Source of the DNA: Acanthosoma haemorrhoidale
Lineage: Eukaryota; Arthropoda; Insecta; Hemiptera; Acanthosomatidae
Direction: 5' to 3'
Length of the DNA: 64,000 bases
Assembly: GCA_930367205.1 (NCBI GenBank)
Contig: CAKNEZ010000002.1
Location: 1,212,343 to 1,276,342, forward strand
This document shows, piece by piece, positions 55,187 to 64,000 of the stretch (within the stretch, counting starts at the first letter, position 1; each line of letters starts with the position of its first letter). A program made the position numbers and the translations under genes. The notes beneath the pieces are model-generated. The model had not been told where the DNA came from. It was given only the letters and a program-made list of their open reading frames with translations, and ran no database searches.

Positions 55187-55201
55187 GCACCTAACCAACC
55201 C

Positions 55202-55395
55202 AGTGTTTAACACTATGGCACCACCCCTCCTGCATCGGTGGCAACAGACTGTTGGGGAAAAATTAGGTTAAGAATTAGTATGTAAGTAAGTTTTAAGGTT
55301 AATCAAAAAGGTGAGCCCCATCACCTTTATTAGTCAGTTTAGTCCAGTCACGTATAATATGTATCATTATACTTGTTTATTCCTTATATAATTGT
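55202..55395 (+). pseudogene. Jockey-type LINE, right half (3' end)
   Basis: Continues 49330-49964 beyond the R1-like LINE: VFNTMAPPLLHRW, a stop, and a 3' untranslated region with GGTGAGCCCCATCACC, as at 37441-38032. Confidence 0.82.
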
Positions 55396-55563
55396 AAGTT
55401 TTGAATTCAGAAACTTAAAAGGAGGTGGAGGTTCTCAGGTTATAAATCGAACACTTGCAGATGCAGTTTAGAACTTTAATAATTAACATTTGTACACATT
55501 AGCTAGCGCTTCAAATATAACAATAAACCAATAAAACTTATAACTAACCTGAATCACTACAAT
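55396..55563. other. unassigned AT-rich stretch
   Basis: Contains a purine run (AAAAGGAGGTGGAGG near 55419) that could be an LTR-element polypurine tract, but no LTR pair can be shown. Confidence 0.35.
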
Positions 55564-55704
55564 TGTCGATACTTAGAGTTGACCATTGTCTTAACAAGCG
55601 TACCCATATTTAGGAGATTACAACTCACGTCCTTTGATAGTACCGCTCTCTGTCGGGACATCTCGCATATGTGCCGAAGTTTGGTGGTTACGTTCAACCT
55701 TACA
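55564..55704 (-). repeat. gypsy-E 3' LTR, 141 bp
   Basis: Plus-strand ends TGTCGATAC and CCTTACA. Partly matched by 12471-12567. Confidence 0.7.
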
Positions 55705-56821
55705 TCCCCCCTTTTTGAGACAGAGGGTAAAGCCCTTTGGAATAAGGCACGAGCTTACTAGCATGAAATAAGTTTGACTCCTTTTTACGCAATCTACTAT
55801 CTATTAAAAATATTACCTCTGACATTTTCTGTTTTATTTTGAAGGGTCCTACTCTGATCGCATCTAATTTATCTCCATTCAATTTGTTACTGTTTTGTAC
55901 ATATACAAGGTCTCCAACTTCGTATTCAAACTTTTTAACATTTTTATCATAATACTTTTTATTTTGGTTATGTGTCTTTTCTGAGTTTTTATAAGCTATT
56001 TTCTAAATTTGTAATTTTATTTTCATTTAGTTCATCAGGTACAAATGATGCATCTATTCCAGTTAATAAGTAATTGGGGGTAAACCCAGTAGAACTATGT
56101 ATCTTGTTATTGTATTCCTCGATACACTTTTCTGCTACTATTGGCCACGATTTATCTCTATTTTCATGAATTTTGCACCTTATTCTGTTAACTAGTGTTT
56201 AATTTGTCCTTTCATTTAATCCATTAGAAAATGCACAATCTACTGCTGTAAAAATTAATGTTATCTTTTGTTTATTTACATATTGTTTAAATTGTGCTGA
56301 ATTTATAACAGGATATTGATCTGTTAATAATGTTTTTATATTTCCAGCTTTTTCTACTTTATGCGTATCTTGTGAAATGATCTACTACCAAGTGTAGATA
56401 TTTTATTGTACTTTTATTCCCTTTAAATCCTCCTATTGTATCTAAAGATATTATATCTAGTGGTTCTTTTGCTGGACCAAGTTGAGACAAGGAAGCCTTA
56501 AAGCAACCTATTCTTGACTTATTTTTGATACATGTTTCACAAGATCTGCAAATCAATCTTATATTTGTATACATATTTTTAAAATAATTTTTTTTTCCTA
56601 TTGTTAAAATTAATTGTTTTATTCCTATATGACCTTGATCTTTATGTACACTTTCAATAAGTGAAATACCAAATTCTTCTGTTATCCATATTTTCTCACT
56701 CTTATTCAGTATTTTGTAAATTATATTATCTTTAATTATGCATTTGTCATCCAATTTTATTAGCGTTTGATTTTCTTTTAAATCTTCCAGTTTTAATAAA
56801 TTTGATGTATTAATCGCAGAG
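55705..56821 (-). pseudogene. int: gypsy-E integrase (copy 2)
   Basis: Minus strand: NTSNLLKLEDLKENQTLIKL, HKDQGHIGIKQLILTIG with CRSCETC (zinc domain), Asp in IISLDTIGG. The frame breaks near 56359. LLTDQYPV and NGLNERTN follow (third motif in another frame), then a tail GDKLDAIRVGPFKI. Stops near 56000 and 55950. Inactive. Confidence 0.85.
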
Positions 56822-57083
56822 TTATGAACGACGAATGATATATGAGTTGTGAACGACAAGTGTCTACTGAGGGTAATCACTTGTTGCTCACAGTGCACTT
56901 TTTGCCGTCCAAGACGAAGGATTTAGGTAACTTCTTTCTTCCAGATTTAAAACTAAATATGATTCCTTGCGTCTTGGCTGGGTTTACTTTGATGTTGACG
57001 GCATCGAGTTTCACAGCAATGTGTTGACTGGCGCTCTCAGCAAATTTCAGGGCTCTGGTTGGATTGATGCTAGTGCTGTAAAC
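56822..57083 (-). pseudogene. Jockey subfamily-F fragment captured in gypsy E
   Basis: Minus strand: FAESASQHIAVKLDAVNIKV, AKTQGIIFSFKSG, CTVSNK, LSRHLSFTTH. It reads in frame after VFTDHRPL of gypsy E and returns to gypsy E (NSAINTSNLLK) after HISFVVH. It lacks a poly(A) tail and target duplication, so it is not a normal insertion. 56842-57083 mirrors the left arm. Confidence 0.82.
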
Positions 57084-57739
57084 TAATGGTCTGTGGTCTG
57101 TAAATACCACAAATTTTTTTCCTATCAGATAATATTATCAGTGAAGTATAGCTTCTTTAATAGCTAAACATTCTATAAATATTGCTTTTTTTGTTTTCTG
57201 AGCGTTTGTCAATTTTTTCGAAAAGAAAAATACTGACTTTAGAGATTTGTCTTCTTGTGGTTGTTTTAGAATTGCTCCAACTCCTTCAATACTTGCCTCA
57301 GTGAATATGTATGTTGGAGATTCTGGATCAAATATTGCTAGCGCATATAGAGCTGAGCATAAGTATTTTTTTGTTGTCTCGAAACAATCTTTACATTGTT
57401 TTGACCAGTGAAAATCTACATTTTTTCTTAATAAATTTCTTAAGGGATCTAGCAAAATAGTATGTTTTGGTATATACTCCTAATAGAAGTTTATTTTTCC
57501 TAAAAATTGTCTAGCCTGTTTCTTTGTCTTTTTAATTGCTGTGAGATTGGCATTCATTGATTTTATATAATTATTTCCTATTTCATGACCCAGATAAGTT
57601 ATCTTGTTTTGTTCAAACTGACACTTTGATTCAATTAATTTAAATCCTTGTTCCTGTAGTGCTTTTAACACTAATTCTACATGTTTTACATGGTCCTCAT
57701 AATTCTTCGAATGAATCAATACATCATCTATGTATCTAT

Positions 57740-58842
57740 GGATCCTAGTGTTCGTATTCGGACTTGTGTTTTATCAGACTTGAATTTAACAGATAAACTA
57801 ATCGTTGACTTATTAAACTTGCATTTGAACCACTGTCATAAACAGCATTGATTTTCATCTTTATATCAATAAGTACTAGAGTATCTAAGTTCAATAAGTA
57901 ATACTTGTCATAGCACTCTCTCATGACTGATTCTTATGAGATAGTGATTATTTTAGGAAAACGAACTATTTAAAAAAAGATACTGGGAACTTCCTAAACT
58001 TAATTATAAAATCAATTTCTTTTCGTGGAACTTTCACTAAAATCCTCGTTGGCTAGTTCCCGATGTAGTGTAAACAAAGCTCCAAGATCTCTAATACATA
58101 CCCAGTCTTTAATCCAGCACGCCCTATTTTTGGTTAATATTTCTTAAATATTTTCACTTAGACAAGGTACAATTACCTCGTCAACAGCTTCCTCTTATTC
58201 GTCATCAACCTCCTCTATTTTTTCACAATGTCCTCTATCCTCTGGCAATATTTGACTCGCCAACTCCACGAAAAACTAGCTACTGGTTGCCACTAGAGCA
58301 TTTAATATGAAGTCATTTTTGCCATTTTTTGAAGTCTAAACCAGGTGTAGTCAACCATTTTATACCTACCACTCACTTTTGTATCTCAGTTAGTTGTAAA
58401 TTTTGGCTTCCTAATACCCATTAGGAAAAGGGGAGCCCCTTTTAAACCTAACAGGGAAACTGCTGCATAGTTTTGAAGGAAATATCGGGCTCGCAAGAAA
58501 AAATTACTTAGCGGTGAAGAGACTTTCAGTTGGCGAAGAAAAAAAAACACTTAACAGGAGAAGTCCTACTGTGGCCGAAGCTCAACAGGCCAGAGCTCGG
58601 TTAGGAGCCTTATGTAAACCATGTGATTAAAGTTTTTATGATAGTTTAAATATTGATAAATTTGCAACTGATAAAACAATAATGAGTTGGGAAGGGTGGA
58701 TTAAGCTCTCGAATAGATAAATAGTTATAGATAAACCTTTCATATGGTGCTAAGGACAATAATGTTCCAACTCTAAAACAATTTTTTTACTGTTGACATG
58801 AATTCTTCAATGCATTGTTCATATTTCAATCAATGTCACACT
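57740..58842 (-). repeat. co-duplicated segment (right arm)
   Basis: Mirror of 45692-46794, with the gypsy-E protease scrap near 57755-57885 and the hairpin pair near 58425. Confidence 0.85.
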
Positions 58843-58993
58843 TGTCAGAATGAAAGACATAGGTTGATTGAATATAAGTAATAATTTATTAACCATCAAT
58901 TAAGTACATTTTGGTCACAAGTTATATAGGTTAGATTAATATTGTCAGCCGGCTTTGTTCATTTAATAGAGATAACCAAACCATATGACATCT

Positions 58994-59024
<31 letters not shown>

Positions 59025-59238
59025 ATTGTAATACATAGTTTTCTTTTAGATATGCTGGCTGACGACTGATTCGTCCACTACGAGTTACATATGTGTCATT
59101 GTCATTATTGATATCTTCGCTCTGGCTTTGGTTCATTAATTGCTGATCTGCTGGATCGGCTGTATTATCAACCTTACCATTATTATTTGAATTTTCCGAA
59201 ATTTGTGGTTTAATATTTTCATCAAGTCTATATTCGTA
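58843..59238 (-). mobile_element. gypsy-A-type 3' end with LTR (right arm)
   Basis: 148-bp LTR (58843-58990), a T28 run (28 A on the minus strand), and 72 integrase C-terminal codons. Mirror of 45297-45691. Confidence 0.9.
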
Positions 59239-61083
59239 CAAAATTAGGTGGCCTTGCAGAATCCGATTATAAATCGGACTCCTGGGTTGAACACTGCTCT
59301 CCCTCTTTGCACTAGCGTTTGATGCTCTACTCGAACTATGACTTTCTTATTCACTTACCTCTGCATGTCTCTATTCCTTACCTGCCAGATCTGATCTTGG
59401 CATTTATTGCCTCCCCCCCCCCATTTTAGAGATCCACGTCTTCAATCACTCCTTGGAAGAGACCCCTTCAGGGGCAGCACAGCTTAAGAAGTGGAACTCT
59501 CACTGCTATCTAGTCATCCTCTTTCCGGTTGACACTCGCATTTGAGATTCGGTCGTTTTTGACCCACCCTTAGATATCAAGTGTGGATTTGTCACAGCAA
59601 TGTATTTGGTACAATAGTCCACTGTCTGGGTTCCCGTCACTACTGTGTCAGGTTGGATTTAGGAAGTATTCTGAAACACCATATAAACCAGCTTGTTTCA
59701 ACAAATGTGCCAGTTCCATAGGAGGGTGGACCGTCACTGGATGAACATGCAAGTCAAAACAACCAACTAGCTCACAAGGTGACATTTAACTCCCCTTAAA
59801 AACCAGCGGCTGTGACACTAGTTCAGGATTCCACTTGTTCAAGTTAGGTGCTATCAACACACAATTAAATTGCTTACTTCAAATTGTTGTTGAAATGTTT
59901 TGAGTTGCATTGCTATATTTTAACTGTTTGACCAGCTGAGCAATGCAGAATTACTGAATGTTCCGTTTCTGAAATTTAAAATTTAATAGTCTTATTTGAT
60001 TTAGTTTTCTAAATCCAGAGACAAAGAAGAAAAGCTTCTTTCTCAGAATGATTATGTAGCAGCTTTGCTTCATTAAATGTATAGAACTATATAGTTCAAT
60101 TCAAAATTATTATAAGACGTATTTTATATGGTTTGCCCTTGCAAGGATATTTATTTATTATTAATTACTGTCAGATGATAATAACAATTTATCATATTAT
60201 CTGGACACTTGCTCATCTTTGGACTTACTATGTTTCATTGAAGATAAAAAATATGTTAACAGATATTAAGAAAGAGTCGTAAATGATAATGTTTCTTTGT
60301 AATTGTTTTTTTTAAATTAATTATCTTGAGCAGCTAATGAAAAAAATGACTAAGTTTTTTGCTGCTTCAAGTAACTGTTATGGTAACTTTTTGTTTTATA
60401 TTTATAAATCCACAGGCGAAACAAAACATTCATCATTTTTTATGTTCGGAATCATATTTAATTAATGAATATAATTTTTTAGATCACTGTAATATATATC
60501 GCAATATGAATCAGGTACGCTCTGCGATCAATAAACATTTATTCATGAATTACTGTCTGATAAAAATTACAATTAATCAAAACGTAGGGCTAATTGATGG
60601 TTTTAACTCAACTCATGTCTTATTGAAGAAAGAAAATAAGTTACCTTAAAGCATGAAGGTGATCTACAAAAAAGAATCTCGTTGGTTTTACCCTATAACC
60701 ATTTATAGCTAGCTTCGTGAATTCAAGTCAGCATATTTTTAGTTTGCACTGTTATTAATTAATATAAATTTTTAGTATAATAATATAGTGTTTTATATTT
60801 CATTGTGATTATAGTATGCCCTAACAACAATATACATTAGTGTCAGATCTTTCATTAATTTTATCAAAAACGCTTGCTAGTCGACCCTTTTAAGGCGTTT
60901 TTTGTTTTATTGAAGAATAAAAATGTTTTTGGTTACATTGCTATATTTTAACTGTTTGACGAGCTGAGCAATGCAGAATTACTGAATGTTCTGTTTCTGA
61001 AATTTGAAAATTAATAGTATTATTTGATTTAGTTCTTTGAATCCAGAGGAAAAGAAGAAAAGCTTCTTTTTCAGAATGATTAT
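59239..61083 (-). repeat. non-coding repeats of right arm
   Basis: Mirror of 43450-45292: GC-richer repeat (59243-59893), direct repeat copies (about 59894-60069 and 60922-61084) and the AT-rich DNA between them. Confidence 0.75.
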
Positions 61084-61532
61084 GTAGCTGATTAGCTTTC
61101 ATCAGCTACGTCATTAAAACATCTAAGAGTAGAGAAAGTTCACACATATAAAAATATGACATTACTAGTTTAATTACCTGGCTTGGCCCACAATGTTAAT
61201 AATTTTGAATTTGTTTTTTTTCTTTTTGATGTTAACTCTTCAATGAGTAAAGCAGTGGTGATAGTGTATAATTTTAAATGCTTAGTGTAGCATCCACTAA
61301 CTACATAAGGTAAATCGCCCTATACTCTATTGTATACATTGTAAATTGGTTATAATATGTTGTAAATTAATTTAAACAAATGTAAATAATATTACCAAAC
61401 CACAAGTCATATCAGTGTAAATATTGTAATTAATAAAAGACGCAACTGCATTACGACCTCAGAAAGAGTGGCTCAGGTATCAAAACTAGCTTGTAGCCCA
61501 TGGGCCCTTGTAGAGGGGCTGGGTACCTTCTA

Positions 61533-62261
61533 TCCAGGCCAGAATAGAACCTTGCCTCATTGGCTGGATGCGATTGGTCAGAAAAAGACCCTTTCTCTTT
61601 CCAAAAGGGAAAAAGCCCGCTCCCTACTAGTTACATAGTAGGAACGGAGGAAAATTCACCAGCCAATGACCTAGTATATCTGGGAATTAAAATGAACAGA
61701 CACCTCCATTTTAGTAACCATTTTGCGAAGAAGTTGAAGCATACACGCATGAAGTCTTACCGGCTTACGTACTTATTAACTTCCCCCAATCTATCACTAC
61801 GTCTCAAGCTACTAATTTACAAGAGCATACTCAGGCCTACTCTGCTGTATGGTGCACCGCTATTTCGTTATCTGACGTATACGACAGCTAAGAAACTCCA
61901 ACTATTCCAAAACGGTATACTGATGAAAGTGGTCAGAGGTACTTCATTCGAGCAGTGAAGAAACAGTGAGCTGCATGAGATATTTGAGCAGCCTACGGTG
62001 GATGAATTCATCCAGCGTAGACATATCAAGGTATAGTTTTTAGTTTGTAAGTTTTTCTCCCATTTTTAAACTGGAGGTGAGCCCCATCACGTAGATTTGT
62101 TTTCAAGTTGTTATATTTTAACCACAATCTGTATTGTTGAGTAACATGAACTCCTTCAAATGCATCTGCGCATAGCAGAATGATGAGAAATTTGCAAAGT
62201 ATCTTATTAATATTTTCATTGTATAACTTCAAGGGGTTTATAAAAAAAACCAAAAAAAAAC
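61533..62261 (+). pseudogene. Jockey-type LINE 3' end (right arm)
   Basis: Plus-strand mirror of 42272-43000, with the same TGA after GTSFEQ and the same A-runs at the end (A8 and A9, about 62241-62260). The identical nonsense codon shows the arms were copied after this LINE had decayed. Confidence 0.87.
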
Positions 62262-62498
62262 GATAATTTATTTAAGCTACGGCTAGTCTCTGGACTGGTG
62301 GCACTTGCAGCTGGACTGATGTTTCCAGATTCGGCCTTCTCATTTATGAAAACCTCTGCATTTATCTTTCATAACCTCGCTATGTTTTAGTCCGGCCTTG
62401 TCAGACCCGACACTTTCCTCTTGGCATTCTGTGCGTTCGTATCACTAAAGCTAGCACCTCCTTGGAAGAGCTCACTTCATAGCGGAGAACGGTCGCCT

Positions 62499-63345
62499 TG
62501 ACTCGCCGACTCCACGAAAAACTAGCTACTGGTTGCCACTAGAGCATTTAATATGAAGTCATTCTTGCCATTTTTCAAAGTCTAAACCAGGTGTAGTCAA
62601 CCATTTTATACCTACTACTCACTTTTGTATCTCAGTTAGTTGTAAAATTTTGTAATAACCACACTAATGTGATTTAGAATGTAGAGCAGTAAGTAATTTT
62701 TTTTTATTTCATAGCCCCTTCAAATTTACAGATAATTTAATATTATTATAGATCCTCAGGCGATTTTATTTGAAAACTATTTTTGTATTTCCTGAAGCAT
62801 CGCTACATTATATACAAGTTTTGTTATTTTATTTTTTCTTCTTAGCCTCCACGAAAAACTAGCTACTGGTTGCCACTAGAGCATTTAATATGAAGTCATT
62901 TTTGCCATGTTTCAAAGTCTAAACCAGGTGTAGTCAACCATTTTATACCTACCTCTCACTTTTGTATCTCAGTTAGTTGTAAATTTTGGCTTCCTAATAC
63001 CCATTAGGAAAAGGGGAGCCCCTTTTAAACCTAACAGGGAAACTGCTGCATAGTTTTGAAGGAAATATCGGGCTCGCAAGAAAAAATTACTTAGCGGTGA
63101 AGAGACTTTCAGTTGGCGAAGAAAAAAAAACACTTAACAGGAGAAGTCCTACTGTGGCCGAAATTTGCAACTGATAAAACAATAATGAGTTGGGAAGGGT
63201 GGATTAAGCTCTCGAATAGATAAATAGTTATAGATAAACCTTTCATATGGTGCTAAGGACAATAATGTTCCAACTCTAAAACAATTTTTTTACTGTTGAC
63301 ATGAATTCTTCAATGCATTGTTCATATTTCAATCAATGTCACACT
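62499..63345 (-). repeat. fourth copy of co-duplicated segment, rearranged
   Basis: Reverse orientation. It carries the R repeat flanked by the ~140-bp direct repeat, as at 8294-8787. It lacks the gypsy-E end and about 105 bp near 63163 (between the TTGCAAATT and CGGCCACAG landmarks). Hairpin pair near 63005. Confidence 0.82.
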
Positions 63346-63493
63346 TGTCAGAATGAAAGACATAGGTTGATTGAATATAATTAATAATTTATTAACCATC
63401 AATTAAGCACATTTTGGTCACAAGTTATATAGGTGAGATTAATATTGTCAGCCGGCTTTGTTCATTTAATAGAGATAACCAAACCATATGACA
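63346..63493 (-). repeat. gypsy-A-type LTR, 148 bp (fourth copy)
   Basis: Plus-strand TGTCAGAATG...CATATGACA. Followed by TCTCCA and a T24 run (the A-tract). Confidence 0.9.
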
Positions 63494-63525
63494 TCTCCAT
63501 TTTTTTTTTTTTTTTTTTTTTTTAT

Positions 63526-64000
63526 ATTGTAATACATAGTTTTCTTTTAGATATGCTGGCTGACGACTGATTCGTCCACTACGAGTTACATATGTGTCAT
63601 TGTCATTATTGATATCTTCGCTCTGGCTTTGGTTCATTAATTGCTGATCTGCTGGATCGGCTGTATTATTAACCTTACCATTATTATTTGAATTTTCCGA
63701 AATTTGTGGTTTAATATTTTCATCAAGTCTATATTCGTTACTTTCTATTTTGAATGGTAGGCTAGTATCATTTCTTAAGTGTATTCTATTACGCGTCAAT
63801 AAGGAGCCTCCCTCTGTCTTAATTTGATAAGCCCTATTGTTTATGTTTCTATTTATTATTACAGCCCGATCCCACATTCCTTGTTTGTTTCTAACTCTAA
63901 CATTTTCTCCTTTTTCGTATTTTTTTCAAATCTTTGGCTAGTTGATCATGAAAAAAATTTTGTTTCCTTTGTCTTTGTAACAATTCACCTTTTATATATG
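63526..64000 (-). pseudogene. int: gypsy-A-type integrase C-terminus, running off the window
   Basis: Minus frame: MWDRAVIINRNINNRAYQIK, LLTRNRIHLRNDTSLPF, the acidic tail and AYLKENYVLQ. A one-base difference before the A-tract changes the stop (ATATAA) so the frame runs into the A-tract. A frameshift near 63925 (extra T in a T-run) breaks it upstream. The element continues beyond the right edge. Confidence 0.87.

Larger units (their letters stand above)
55564..57739 (-). mobile_element. gypsy element E, copy 2 (minus strand)
   Basis: The 141-bp LTR (55564-55704) follows a CTCAAAAAGGGGGGA polypurine tract on the minus strand. Integrase tail and core run to about 56400, then the zinc domain and linker to 56821. 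A LINE piece (56822-57083) replaces about 36 codons at the end of RNase H. RNase H and RT up to YIDD continue to 57739, where sequence jumps to the protease-containing segment. Closely similar to copy 1 (9693-12567). Confidence 0.87.
56842..62498 (-). repeat. right arm of giant inverted repeat (5657 bp)
   Basis: Reverse complement of 42035-47692; contents mirror that arm in reverse order. The inner end lies in the Jockey-F fragment and the outer end at ACGGTCGCCT, after which 62499 begins an unrelated repeat copy. Confidence 0.93.

Noticed and set aside
1..64000. tRNA, rRNA, CRISPR array, bacterial operon signals
   Set aside because: No cloverleaf, rRNA core or spaced direct repeats seen; the tRNA-like matches are retrotransposon primer sites.

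Overview
This window reads as AT-rich, repeat-packed chromosomal DNA of an arthropod, most likely an insect. The mix of families points that way: Ty3/gypsy elements primed by tRNA-Ser-like and tRNA-Trp-like sites, copia elements with the internal initiator-tRNA-Met primer site, a BEL/Pao gag, Jockey- and R1-type LINE tails, a Polinton DNA polymerase scrap, and a decayed copy of an uncharacterised repeat-protein family I associate with arthropods. I cannot name the species. I see no intact host gene, no rRNA or tRNA gene and no CRISPR array. Nearly every coding signal is transposon-derived and most are broken.

Layout, left to right. 1-289: Jockey RT piece (minus). 537-7853: gypsy element A (plus), split by a deleted copia element (copia-A, 3150-6223, 5-bp target duplication). 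7854-9301: a non-LTR segment that always accompanies this gypsy 3' end and recurs three more times. 9302-13375: Jockey scrap, gypsy family E copy (minus), more Jockey and a dispersed repeat called R here. 13376-18400: mostly unassigned DNA with a decayed repeat-protein gene, a Jockey 3' end, a Polinton PolB fragment and an RT tail. 18489-37057: three head-to-tail copies of a ~2.3-kb unit of unknown nature. They are separated by a 12.9-kb nest at 20886-33814: gypsy B, containing gypsy C in its pol region and gypsy D (minus) in its 3' LTR. 37058-41690: dispersed repeat, Jockey 3' end, R repeat, BEL/Pao gag remnant and AT-rich DNA with two exon-like sequences.

42035-62498 is a large inverted repeat: two arms of about 5.66 kb (42035-47692 and 56842-62498), nearly identical, around a 9.15-kb spacer. 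The spacer holds a second deep nest. A Jockey LINE was entered by an R1-like LINE with a 15-bp target duplication, which was entered by a nearly intact copia element (copia-B, 50639-55034) with a 5-bp target duplication. 62499-64000 repeats the gypsy-A-type 3' end in the orientation of the right arm.

The youngest elements are gypsy D and copia-B. Both have LTR pairs identical by eye and near-complete gag and pol, broken only by one-base homopolymer-type indels. Gypsy C has a single nonsense codon. Gypsy D has a canonical -1 frameshift heptamer (GGGAAAC) at its gag-pol overlap. Gypsy A and B start gag on an ATG that straddles the LTR end and the primer-binding site. The genes form no pathway. 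The window is best read as a layered transposon graveyard with a few recent arrivals, rearranged by inverted and segmental duplication; a piRNA-cluster-like role is possible but is inference only.
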